A stretch of 64,000 nt of DNA, from contig NC_133123.1 of the NCBI RefSeq assembly GCF_033568475.1, positions 134,996,242-135,060,241 of the forward strand, written 5' to 3'. A program made the position numbers and the translations under genes. This document shows positions 29,434-45,000 of the stretch, one piece after another. How positions within the stretch are numbered: position 1 is the first letter of the stretch; every line of letters starts with the position of its first letter. The notes beneath the pieces are model-generated. The model made no database searches, had not been told where the DNA came from, and worked only from the letters and a program-made list of their open reading frames with translations. Source of the DNA: Henckelia pumila (Eukaryota > Streptophyta > Magnoliopsida > Lamiales > Gesneriaceae).

Positions 29434-30027
29434 TGTTAAACAAGTGTCTCAAATCAAGTTGGGCCTTGGTAGTTCAGCTAACAGGGTAATTGTTTGCTTA
29501 ATGGGCCTCGGATATGGAGTAAAGAAAGCCCATCTGGAAAGCCGTATCAGTTAAGGGATAAAAGGAAATTACCAGAAGAATGAACAACGGTACAATCATA
29601 ATCATAACAGAAAACTCTCAAGCTTGGAGATTTACAGCAGAAGAAATCCAAATACTCGAATCCAAGAAAGGATCAAGTCAGAAGAACAGAGAGAGATCAG
29701 TGGAAAAGAAAAGACACGTGATATAGATCTGTTGATTCAATTTGGTTTTGTATTGATTGATTACTGCGTGTAAGGAACTTGAGGGGAATTGTTTCTTGAT
29801 AGTATAATAAATCGGTGGTTTGCTCTCCCGTGGATGTAGGTCTTTAAGACTGAACCACGTAAATCTTTCAGTGTTGATTATTACTATTTCTTGGTGATTG
29901 ATTTGAGTGTTAGCTTATTGATCTGTGAATCAGTAGTGAGTTGTGAGTGTTCTTGAGCCACGATTGTTTGATCTCATTATCTTGATAGTGTTAGTTTAAA
30001 CACTGTGATATTTGCCAAATCACAACA
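29434..30027 (+). repeat. 5' LTR of the Copia element in SCPL-B
   Basis: 594 bp, starting TGTTAAACAAG and ending CACAACA. It is essentially identical to the 3' LTR at 34075-34668. Confidence 0.95.
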
Positions 30028-33000
30028 ATTGGCGCCGTCCGTGGGAAGCCAAGAAGAGAGTTGAAAGAATGGGATCTTGGAAATTTGATATCGAGAGATT
30101 TACAGGGAAGAACGACTTTTCACTATGGAGGATCAAGATGCGAGCCATCTTAATTCATCAAGGATTAATCGAAGCACTCAAAGGCAAGGAAGAGATGACA
30201 GAAACGATCAAGGACAAGGATGAAATTCTTGAGAAGGCTCACAGTGCAATCATACTATGCTTAGGTGATAAACCCCTAAGGGAGGTAGCAAAAGAGAAGA
30301 CTGCTGCAGCCGTATGGATTAAACTTGAAAGTCTATATATGACCAAATCACTGGCCAACAGATTATACTTGAAACAGAGATAATACTCATTCAAAATCAG
30401 GGAGGAAAAAGGGCTCGATGACCAGATTGAAGAATATACAAAGATGATGGATGATCTGGAAAATATTGAAGTAAAATTAGATGATGAGGATAAGGCATTA
30501 ATTCTGTTGAATGCTCTCCCTAGAAGTTATGAGAACTTTAGAGATGCTCTTCTATATGGAAGGGAACAAACCATTACTTTGGATGAAGTGTTATCTGCCA
30601 TTCAGTCAAAAGAACTTCAAGAGAAGACCAATACAAACTCTGAATCTCAAGGTGAAAGTCTCATGATTCGAGGGAGGAATGACAGGAGGAATTTTAAAGA
30701 AAACAAAACCAGGTCACGATCAAAGAGTCAAGGGAGATTTCAAAGGAAGCCAGCACCTTCAAATCTGAAGTGTTTCATATGCCATAAGGAAGGTCATTTT
30801 AAAAGGAACTGCCCAGAAAGAAATAAGAGATCCTTTGACAAGCCTAAGGAAGGAGGTGAAGCTGCTATAGTCTCTGATGGTTATGATTCAGCAGAAGTGC
30901 TGGCTATAACAAATCATGACATTTCAAATGAATGGATATTGGACACAGGTTGCTCATTCCACATGTGTCCCATTAAGACATGGTTTGAAAGATTGGAATT
31001 TGCTGAGCTAGGATCCGTGTTGCTAGGAAACAATAAGGCATGTAAAATAAAAGGAATAGGGATGGTGAGAGTCAGAATGTTTGATGGTGCAGACAGGGTT
31101 CTAAAGGATGTAAGATATGTTCCTGAACTCACAAGGAACCTCATCTCCTTAGGCACATTAGACACTGAGGGCTATTCTTTCAGATCAGAAGCTGGATTAT
31201 TAAGGGTAACCAAGGGATCTCTAGTGGTCATGAAATCAACCAAAAGAGACTCTCTGTATGTACTTGAAGGAGAAACAATAGTTGGAGGATCGGCAAGCAT
31301 CCAATCACAAGAGAACAAGGCAAGATTGTGGCACCTCAGGCTGGGACATGTGAGTGAAAGAGGACTACAGGAATTAAACAAGCAGGGCTTATTATGTGGT
31401 GATAAGATACAAGGACTTGAAACATGCGAGAGCTGCATTCTAGGCAAAGCAAAGAGGGTATCCTTCAATCAAGGCAAACATACTACAACACAGCCACTGG
31501 AGTATATACACTCAGACATTTGGGGTCCCTCAAGAACAGAAACACATGGAGGAGGAAGGTATTTCATGACAGTCATTGATGACTATTCAAGGAGGGTCTG
31601 GGTGTTCATTTTAAAAACCAAGGATGAAGCCTACATCAAGTTTAGAGACTGGTTACAGGCTGTGGAAAATAAGAAAGATCTAAAGGTAAAGCATTTAAGG
31701 ACTGACAATGGAATGGAATACCTTTCTGAGAAATTCAGTCAATTATGCAAAGCAAAAGGGATAACAAGACATAAAACTGTAGCTAGTACTCCCCAACAAA
31801 ATGGATTAGCAGAGAGAATGAATAGAACATTACTTGAAAGGGTGAGGTGCATGCTATCTAATGCAAATCTACCTAAGTCATTTTGGGGGGAAGCTGTAAC
31901 CACAGCAAGCTACTTAGTTAACAGATGTCCATCAAGTGCAATAGAGTTTAAAACTCCTATGGAAAGATGGAGTGGATCACCAGCTAACTATGCAAATCTG
32001 AGGATATTTGGATGCTTGGCATATGCATATCAGAAGCAGGATAAACTTGATGCAAGAGCTGTAAAATGTATCTTTATTGGTTACCCAGATGGGGTAAAAG
32101 GTTATAAGGTCTGGAATCTAGAACCAACAGGGCCTAGATGCTTTAATTCTAGAGATATAACCTTTGATGAATCAAGGATGGGATACATTAACAGGACTGA
32201 TAAAGATTCTTCATGGCAGCATCAAATAAATGAACCACAGGCTAAGGTGGAGCCACCTACACTCGAATATAAATCTGACAGTGAAGAGAATAATGCAGAA
32301 ACAGAATCAAGTGAACAAGGACAGGACTTAAGCAACTACCATCTTGCAAGAGACAGACAAAGGAGGGAGATAAGGCCTCCTAAGAAGTTTGGAGAGGCAG
32401 ATTTAGCCTGGTATGCTCTTGCCATTGCTGAAGAAATGGTAAATTCAGAACCAACCTCCTTTGATGATGCAATAAAAAGGAGTGACAGTAAGCTATGGTG
32501 GGAAGCAATGAATGAAGAAATGAAGTCTCTAAATAAGAACAACACATGGAAATTGGTGAATAAACCAAAAGATGTGAAAGCCTTAGGATGCAAGTGGCTG
32601 TACAAGCTAAAGGAAATGAATCCAGGGACAACAAGACTCAAGTACAAAGCAAGACTTGTAGCAAAAGGTTTTGCACAGAAAGAGGGTATTGATTTTAATG
32701 AAATCTATTCACCCGTGGTCAAACACTCATCTATCAGAGTTATGATTGCTATAGCAACTCAACTGGATTTAGAACTTGAACAACTTGACGTCAAAACAGC
32801 CTTCCTACATGGGGATTTAGAGGAAACTATATACATGAAGCAACCGAAAGGATATACTCTTCCTGGAAATGAGAACAAGGTGTGCTTATTAAAGAAATCT
32901 CTTTATGGACTTAAACAAAGCCCAAGGCAATGGAATAAGAGATTTGATGATTTTATGATAAGAATTGGATATCAAAGAAGCAAGTATGACAGCTGTGTGT

Positions 33001-34074
33001 ATTTGAAAAAGGAAGAGAAGTACATTACAGTCTATCTACTCATCTATGTAGATGATATACTAATTGCAAGCAAATGTGTTAAAGCAATTAGGGAACTCAA
33101 ACAGAAGCTAAGTGATGAATTCGAAATGAAAGACTTAGGACCAGCTAAAAGGATACTTGGTATGGACATCCACAGAGACAGAGAAAGATGCCTAACACAT
33201 CTAAATCAGAAGTGTTATCTAGAAAAGGTGATTCTTAGATATAACATGAATCAAGCTAAGTCAGTCACCACTCCTCTGGGCCAAAATATAAAACTCTCCA
33301 TCAGTCAAGCACCTAAAACAGAAAGTGAGAAAAAAATGATGGAACACATCCCATATGCAAGTGTAGTAGGCAGCTTAATGTATGGTATGGTATGCAGTAG
33401 GCCAGACCTTGCATATGCCATCAGCAATGTGTCAAGATTCATGGGAAATCCAGGGATGTGCCATTGGACAGCCTTGAAGTGGATTATGAGATATCTTAAA
33501 GACTCCACTGGACAAGGATTATTGTTCACAAGGAAGAACAAGGAAGAGGAAGCAATTGTGGGGTATGTGGACTCGGACTATGCTGGTAATTTGGATACTA
33601 GAAAGTCGATGACAGGTTATATCTTCACAATATTTGGAACAGCAGTCACTTGGAAAGCAAGCTTACAACCTGTGGTAGCTTTATCTACAACCGAGGCTGA
33701 GTTTATTGCTGTGACTGAAGCCATTAAGGAAGCAATGTGGTTAAAGGGACTGATGTCAGAACTTGGAGTTGAGCAAGAACATGTGGTGGTATATTGTGAT
33801 AATCAGAGTGCCATACATCTGTCTAAGCACCAAGTATTTCATGAGAGGTCTAAGCACATTGATGTTAAGCTACACTTTGTGAGGGACATACTGTCTAAAG
33901 GAGATATAGCTCTTGAAAAGATACCGACAGAGGACAATCCAGCGGATGCATTGACCAAGGCATTACCTTCTAACAAGTTCAAACATTGTATGAACTTGGT
34001 AAAGGCAGTGCAGATAGACTAACCATTGGGGTTAGGTGGAGAGCAGCCAAACTGATTTGATTCAAGGTGGAGAT

Positions 34075-34668
34075 TGTTAAACAAGTGTCTCAAATCAAGT
34101 TGGGCCTTGGTAGTTCAGCTAACAGGGTAATTGTTTGCTTAATGGGCCTCGGATATGGAGTAAAGAAAGCCCATCTGGAAAGCCGTATCAGTTAAGGGAT
34201 AAAAGGCAATTACCAGAAGAATGAACAACGGTACAATCATAATCATAACAGAAAACTCTCAAGCTTGGAGATTTACAGCAGAAGAAATCCAAATACTCGA
34301 ATCCAAGAAAGGATCAAGTCAGAAGAACAGAGAGAGATCAGTGGAAAAGAAAAGACACGTGATATAGATCTGTTGATTCAATTTGGTTTTGTATTGATTG
34401 ATTACTGCGTGTAAGGAACTTGAGGGGAATTGTTTCTTGATAGTATAATAAATCGGTGGTTTGCTCTCCCGTGGATGTAGGTCTTTAAGACTGAACCACG
34501 TAAATCTTTCAGTGTTGATTATTACTATTTCTTGGTGATTGATTTGAGTGTTAGCTTATTGATCTGTGAATCAGTAGTGAGTTGTGAGTGTTCTTGAGCC
34601 ACGATTGTTTGATCTCATTATCTTGATAGTGTTAGTTTAAACACTGTGATATTTGCCAAATCACAACA
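34075..34668 (+). repeat. 3' LTR of the Copia element in SCPL-B
   Basis: 594 bp, directly after the polypurine tract and directly before the second caaac target copy. Confidence 0.95.
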
Positions 34669-34949
34669 CAAACATTCCCTTGTAATCATAGTAATCGTCC
34701 ATGAGAACGTTCCCCAACTAGCAAAAAATAAAGAATCAAACATGGAAATATAAGAAGATACTTCAGAAACGTTAGAAGAAAGTGAACTGATATATATATA
34801 TGGTGCAAGATCTTGTACTGTCTAGTTTAGTACCAAGAATCCCTTTAGATTTATGACCGGGTTTTCGATTCCCTTGTTCTTTTCGTATATGATTTGAGCT
34901 AGTTGAGGCCCATAATGTCCTAAAAAAGATGATAAGGTTGCCAAGATCA

Positions 34950-35123
<174 letters not shown>

Positions 35124-35202
35124 TTACAAGAAATAATCAGAACCAAGTGAAATAATGAACGAAACTTGTAGTATTCCAGAGTTAAACTATGGGCTATGGC
35201 TA

Positions 35203-35355
<153 letters not shown>

Positions 35356-35358
35356 CTA

Positions 35359-35829
<471 letters not shown>

Positions 35830-35888
35830 TTAACCAACTATACAAAAAGATTTCTCCCTTGAGGTAGTGACAAGAAAATATTTGCTAG

Positions 35889-35896
35889 TATTTATA
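35889..35896 (-). promoter_or_regulatory. Probable TATA box of SCPL-B
   Basis: TATAAATA on the minus strand, 72 bases upstream of the start codon and at the same place as in SCPL-A. Confidence 0.55.
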
Positions 35897-35990
35897 TTTG
35901 TTGGGCTCGGGTAAAATAATAGAAAAAAAAAATTGTTAGAAAAAACATATATTTCTTGACCACATGACCCAACTTTTCTTAGATCTGTAT

Positions 35991-37029
35991 TTGATTTGAG
36001 ATGAGAATGTGATAATGCACGTATAGATATATATAGTTCATTTGTTAATTAATTGAGGCATATATGTCAAATCAACATTAAAATAGTTTAACTTGGGGTG
36101 AGCAACTTATTATATAATGGAAGAAATCATTTTTTAATTTTTTGTAAAAGTAATTTCATATAATTTTAAAATTTTGTTAAAAAAAAAAACTAAAAAGTGC
36201 TTTTTAAAACCTCAAAAAAACTCTATCACACTGTAGAATAATAGATGTATAACCTAACCTATTATAAAATATAAATAATAGTTCCTTTATTAACCAAACA
36301 ACGCACTGTAGTTCATATATCTAAATTATATTATTACTCAGAATATTATATTTATTTATATATTACTCTGAATAAAAAATTATAATAAAACCTAATACTA
36401 GGTGAACATGCTTCACATTCTTGAAATATCACATGAGGAAGTAGGTGAGGAATTGTTTATGTATTAGGTATAAAAAGACCGTCTTTTTTCCTTTTCTTTT
36501 CTTTTCTTTTTAATCCATCACATATATATTTTTTTAGCACGTGTTTGTAACTCCTTGAAAAATGATATATTATGAATTGTTCTTTATAAAATTTCAATTC
36601 ATAAATTTTTTTTAAGCGCTTGTAAACACTACTTAATTACTTCTAAAACATGGAGAAAAGGACACAAATGAACACTTGTTTAACCAAGAAGCAATCTCTC
36701 TAGTTAAATGAGATGATAGTAGAACTAAAAATGATTTTCATCGAACGAGGGAAGTGAACGTGGGTAAACTATTTAAAAAAAAAAAAAACTGTTATTGCAA
36801 ATTTGAATCGTACAATACAATAGATAGGACAAAGTCGAGGACGGAGAGGGTGCAACCACCGATCCCAGGCTCCGTCCCTAAATTTATTATTCAAGAAAGC
36901 AGCAGGATACATGACAACTCCAGCCAGAAACCAAACATAACGATTGCCTGTGAGGTACCAAAACAAGGTCTAATTTATTGCTCACAGAAAGAAAGCTTAA
37001 AACATTTATTCATTGATGCAGCCAACAGA
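35991..37029. other. Spacer between SCPL-B and SCPL-C
   Basis: AT-rich, with poly-A/T runs and a pyrimidine tract (about 36487-36513). The part at 36400-36690 is diverged but recognisably similar to sequence upstream of SCPL-C, sharing words such as gaacatgcttcaca and ggacacaaatgaac. That supports a tandem-duplication origin of B and C. No gene is seen. Confidence 0.6.
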
Positions 37030-40092
<3,063 letters not shown>

Positions 40093-40134
40093 TCACTTGG
40101 GGTACCATGCATGAAGAAAGTATTTGCTGGTACC

Positions 40135-40142
40135 TATATATA
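40135..40142 (-). promoter_or_regulatory. Probable TATA box of SCPL-C
   Basis: TATATATA on the minus strand, about 79 bases upstream of the start codon, at the position matching the TATA words of SCPL-A and SCPL-B. Confidence 0.5.
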
Positions 40143-40382
40143 CTTGTAGGGATCAGCTAAAATAATGATCCCATTAAATTCTTGACCACATATGAGCACT
40201 GTTCTAGAATCCTTATCGGATATTTTAACTGGTGTGACCAACAATTGAATTTTCAATTCAACTTATGTTCAACGTGTATCAACTGAACCCTTTATAAATA
40301 GTTCATTCATCAAATTATAATCTCTCTTATAATCACATTATAAGATTTGATCTTCAAAGATATCATAATATGTAGATTACAT

Positions 40383-40615
40383 TATTTTATTTTATTTTTT
40401 TTTATGACGTGAAAACACAGTCGCTGGCCTTCGGTGCACACTGAGTAAATTCCGGGCTAACACAAATATAGCCTGCAAACTACGCTAGTTAGGTAAACCG
40501 CACTGAACAAGCCCTATGTAACAAGATCGCTGGAGAAGGTGTTGCCATGTTGGTAAGGGGAGTCGAACTCCTTGACCATTTGTCAAGAGCTTATCAACTC
40601 CGTCGAATCAGACAT
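40383..40615 (-). mobile_element. tRNA-derived SINE
   Basis: On the minus strand the sequence begins with a tRNA-like head. An A-box-like word (cggagttgataagc, within 40584-40602) is followed by a B box (ggagttcgactcc, 40559-40571). A unique body of about 150 bases comes next, then an A-rich tail (complement of 40383-40404). Box order, spacing, length and tail are those of a plant SINE transcribed by RNA polymerase III. A target-site duplication was not clear. Confidence 0.75.
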
Positions 40616-40680
40616 CTTGGATCATATAGCCTAAATTAAGCATGAACATGCTTCACAGAATTGAAATATCATACGTGATT

Positions 40681-40766
40681 AGGTAGTGATTGGAAGAGTT
40701 TTTAGAAAGCACTTTTCATCTTTTCCTTCATAAATTTTTTTTCAAAAACTCTCGTAAACACTACCT
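40681..40766. mobile_element. Tiny MITE upstream of SCPL-C
   Basis: About 86 bp with inverted ends, aggtagtgattgg on the left and gtaaacactacct on the right. It is absent from the otherwise similar stretch upstream of SCPL-B (near 36440), which serves as an approximate empty site. It is too short to code for anything. Confidence 0.6.
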
Positions 40767-41548
40767 TAGTCGGTGAGGAATTGTATATATGTATTAGGCA
40801 AAAAAAAATTTGTCTTTTTATTTTTTTTGGGCGGGGGGAGACCTCCTGTAACTTGTTGGATTATAATGAAAACAGGGGAAAAAACAAAGATACTAATATT
40901 TTAATAAATGGGACACAAATGAACAAATCGGCTGCCATAATTGTATCAAGAATTCATTGAATTTAAATGGAATGTAGTGCATCGACAAGTTGGTATTGGT
41001 TAACCTCAATTTTCACGTGGCTATATATATGTTGTTCCGATGTAAAATATCTAGAATAGCCTTTAGTGATTATCATGATATCCATATTCTGAAAATTTAT
41101 TTATTTACAAAAACAAATTTAATTTTTTCTGATGAAAGAATATCAAATCAATTACATTTCGATAATAATCAACTTAAAAAGTTGTTGATTTAAATCCCAC
41201 AATTACTAGTTACACAAGGGAGGGTGATTTCCAAGAGGAAAAAGAAATCACTAAGTTTAGGTTTATTGAGTTTTTATAGTCTGACCATATGAAGCAAGTG
41301 AGAATATTTTTGCTATATGATTATTTTGGATATGAAACTTTGTCTAAATAAAATATAAGCACGTAAAATTTGCTTAAAGATTAAAAAAAATTCTAAAACT
41401 CTAGATATTTAATATTTTTCGATAATATTATATTTGCTGAATATAAGATTGATACGATCGATCATAATAAAATCGTATTAAATAAATTTTGATAAACACA
41501 TCATGACCACAATATTGTCAAAAATAATTCTATAACAAAAATGTATGG
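40767..41548. other. AT-rich spacer before the Tat element
   Basis: Low-complexity AT-rich sequence with no convincing gene. Its first part still resembles the upstream region of SCPL-B. The last five bases (41544-41548, tatgg) are the left target-site duplication of the Tat element. Confidence 0.55.
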
Positions 41549-42056
41549 TGATATCCTAGTAGGATACCCCGGGTGGCCAAAACCCCGGGTGGTACCCTAC
41601 AAGCCGGGTGGTCAGGACAGCGGAGCAGGTCCCAGCCCGACTATCTTTAGGGTGTGGTGATATAACCCGGGGAGTATAAGCACTCGGAAGACCCCGGGAG
41701 GTCCGGGTGGCTAGGAAACAGCCACGTCTGCTTAGAGTGTGCCAGAAGCAAATCCCCGACCAAATCATTACGGACCATGCTCTAACGGAGTGGGCTTTTC
41801 CCCGACCAAATCATTACGGACCATGCTCTAACGGATTGGGCTTTTTCCTGGAACTACGGATGTCTAAATCACACGTGATGGCCGTTCCATCACCCTAAAA
41901 GCCGTCAGTCAGCCCATACTCAGTAATCATTGAAAGCCCAAGGGGGCCATTATAAAAGCAAGAGAGGACTCACTCTCTGAAAATCAATCATTCACCTATC
42001 TTTTCCGCCCGGGAGTTTTCTCACCCCCGGGTAGTCATTTTGTGATAATCGCATCA
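41549..42056 (+). repeat. 5' LTR of the Tat element
   Basis: 508 bp with a single copy of the 109-bp 5' segment (41549-41657) that is repeated in the 3' LTR. It has a TATAAAAG promoter word near 41951. An internal doublet of 'ccgaccaaatcattacgg' begins near 41756 and again near 41803. Confidence 0.9.
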
Positions 42057-42096
42057 TTGGCGCCGTCTGTGGGAAAGTGAGTCTAAGGCGTAGATA

Positions 42097-45000
42097 TGAC
42101 CATCATCGATGATCCTGAAAGCTCTCATCGAGCAGTGGCCGCAATCCAGGAGCAAGTGGACGCTATGGTGAACGCGGCTCTACAAAGAATCATGGCGATA
42201 CAATAAGGAGAAAAGGAGGGCCAAAGGAAGGATAATGAAAAAGAAGTAGAAGGGGAAGAAGAGCCAGGACCGAGGCCCGAGAAAGAGAATAGTAAAGGCA
42301 TACACGTGGAGGATGAGAGAAATTCACATGCAGGATCGGCAAATGTCACCATGGCAGGGGAGCTGGAAATGTTGAAACAAAAAATACAAAAATTGGAGAA
42401 TACTGACCCGCGGGAATCTTCGCGGGTCAAAATTTTGGGTTGTCCCTTCTCTCCGGAAATCATTGGGGAGCCATTGCCAGTCTATTTCAAGTCCGCCAAA
42501 ATCAAAGAGTATGATGGCAGCGCTGATCCCGAGGAGCATGTAACCCGGTTTGAGAACGTGGCAATGTTGCATTGTTATGGTGATCAAATCAAGTGCAAGG
42601 TATTTCTAACTACCTTGGTGGACTCCGCCCAGAGATGGTTCAAAAATCTGGAAGAAGGAAGCATTAAGACTTTCGAAGAATTTCGGGAGGTCTTTTTGCA
42701 ACACTTCAGCAGCAGCAAGCGATACAAGAAAACCACTCTCAGCCTCTTCGAGATAAAGCAGCTAAACGAGAAGTTTCTAAGAGCTTATATTAAAAAGTTC
42801 AATAGAGTGGCCTTGGAAGTGCCTGCATGTGCACCTGAAACCAAAATCACTGCTTTCAAGCAAGGGCTTAGAGAAGGAGAATTCTTTCGGTCTCTGGTCA
42901 AGAGGGCCCCCCGGTACTTCGAGGACCTCTTGGCTCGAGCCGAGAAATATATCAATATGGAGGAGGCCCAGCGACAAAAGAGGGAGAAGGACAGGAGGGA
43001 AGAGCAAAAGGAGAGAGAAAACCAGGGTAGTCAAGGAAGAAGAAGGCAGGATCAACCGGGGAGGCTTGCTGCTTTTGCTCCTCACAGGGTAGCCCGGGAT
43101 CGGGAAATCCACTTGTATGAGGAGAATGTCCAGCCGTTGCCTCCAAAAAGGCCGGGAAAATACTGTTCGATACACCGGGTTAACACACATGACACTAGCG
43201 AGTGTCGAAGGCTCATCGTGGAGCCAGGACAGCCTGTGCCCGAGGAAACAAAGCATGTGGAGAAAAAGCAGAGGGGGCGCCCCTGGGTACCCCGATTTGA
43301 CATCTCGCGAGACAATAGGCCTAACCCCTCGAAAGCCCGGGAGGTAACATCATGGGGGCCTGACAAAGGACCCCGAGAGGGATCTTCCAAAGGGGTGATT
43401 AACATGATTTCGGGAGGATCCACTGATGTGGACTCTAATAGGGCGCGGAAATCTTGGAGCAAAAGAGAAGTCCTGGGAATTGAGGCCCAGAGACCAGACC
43501 CCTACCCGGTCATTACATTTGGGATTGAGGATCTGGAGGGAGTGTGTCTACCCCACAACGATACTTTACTCATCCGAGCGCAGGTGGCTAATTATGACAT
43601 AAGAAGGTTGTTCGTGGATTCGGGGAGTTCTGTGAATGTCATTTCCAGGATGCGTTCAAACAAATGGACTTGCTGGGATGTGAGGTTAACCCCGTAAAAA
43701 CATCCCTGCATGGATTTGCAGGACATACCATTCGGCCCAAAGGAGAAGTGCGGTTGCCTATTACGTTAGAATCGGGCGATACAAAGAAGACTGTCATGGC
43801 CCTCTTCACCGTGGTGGAGGCCCCCTCTTCCTACAATATTATCCTAGGAAGGCTGGCCTTAAATGCCTTTAGGGCTGTGGCGTCCGCTTATCACCAAAAG
43901 ATCAAATTCCCGGTGGGGGATCGGGTGGGCGAAGTAAAGGGAGATCAGCACTCCTCTCGACGGTGTTATGCGGACACCATCCGGGTGGATAACAAGAGGG
44001 CACGAAGGACGAAATGGAGGGATGGTTCCAGACAGGAAGAGGTGTGCGCGGTAGGAGAAGTAAAAGAAGAGTATGAGGAGGTGGAGGTAGTGCCTGGACA
44101 GCCGGGGAGGATCGCCCGGGTGGCTCGGGGTATGGAGCCTGCTTTGGCTGAGCAATTAAAGACCTGTCTGGCCCACAACGCGGATGTGTTTGCCTGGTCT
44201 CCTAAGGAGCTAACTGGAGTCTCGGCCCATTTGGCAGAGCATAGGCTAAATATCCACCCAGGATCCCGGCCTGTCAGACAAAAGAAGAGACACTTTGGGG
44301 CAGAAAAAGACAAGGTCATTGCTGAGCAAGTCCGGGAACTGCTGGAAGCATGGCACATCAAGGAGGTACAGTTTCCTACTTGGTTATCTAACGTAGTGCT
44401 GGTACCCAAGAGTACAGGGAAGTGGAGAATGTGTATGGATTTCCGAGACTTAAACAAAGCCTGCCCCAAGGACTGCTATCCCCTGCCCCGGATTGATCAG
44501 TTAGTAGATTTTACCTCTGGTTATGAGCTGCTTTGCTTTATGGATGCGTACCAGGGATACCATCAAATTCCCCTGGCTAGGGAGGATCAGGATAAGGTCA
44601 GTTTTGTTACGTTAGGGGGAACGTTTTGTTATGTGGTTATGCCTTTTGGGTTAAAAAATGCAGGAGCCACCTATCAAAAGATGATGGATAAAGTTTTTCA
44701 AAATCAATTGGGCCGGAATGTGGAGGTGTATGTGGATGATATCCTGGTGAAATTCAGGACCCAGGACAACTTTATTCCTGACTTGGAGGAAACCTTTGGT
44801 ACCTTGCGAAGGTACGGGGTGAAGCTTAACCCGGCTAAGTGCGTGTTCGGAGTGAAAAGCGGGAAGTTCTTGGGATTTGTAGTGACCGAGAGAGGAATAG
44901 AGGTAAACCTGGAGAAAGTAAAAATCCTGAGGGAGATGCCATCACCATCCTCCATTAAGGAAGTGTAGCGATTGACTGGAAGAGTCACGGCCCTGTCTCG

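Larger units (their letters stand above)
29434..34668 (+). mobile_element. Young Copia LTR retrotransposon inserted in SCPL-B exon 5
   Basis: A 5235-bp element with two 594-bp LTRs (29434-30027 and 34075-34668; TGTTAA...CAACA) that differ by about one base by eye, so insertion is very recent. A primer-binding-like sequence (ttggcgccgtccgtggga) follows the left LTR. A purine-rich tract (ttcaaggtggagat, 34061-34074) precedes the right one. The coding part, about 30069-34022, has the Copia domain order: gag, zinc knuckle (about 30771-30812), protease with DTGC (about 30934-30965), integrase, reverse transcriptase with YVDDI (about 33046-33060) and RNase H. It resembles the Tnt1/Tork type. It looks nearly whole, with about one break. 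It is a different family from the Copia array at 10.8-27.6 kb and lies on the opposite strand. Confidence 0.95.

Noticed and set aside
40383-40615. A tRNA gene suggested by A- and B-box-like words
   Set aside because: No cloverleaf or anticodon stem can be drawn, and the sequence continues into a SINE body with an A-rich tail.
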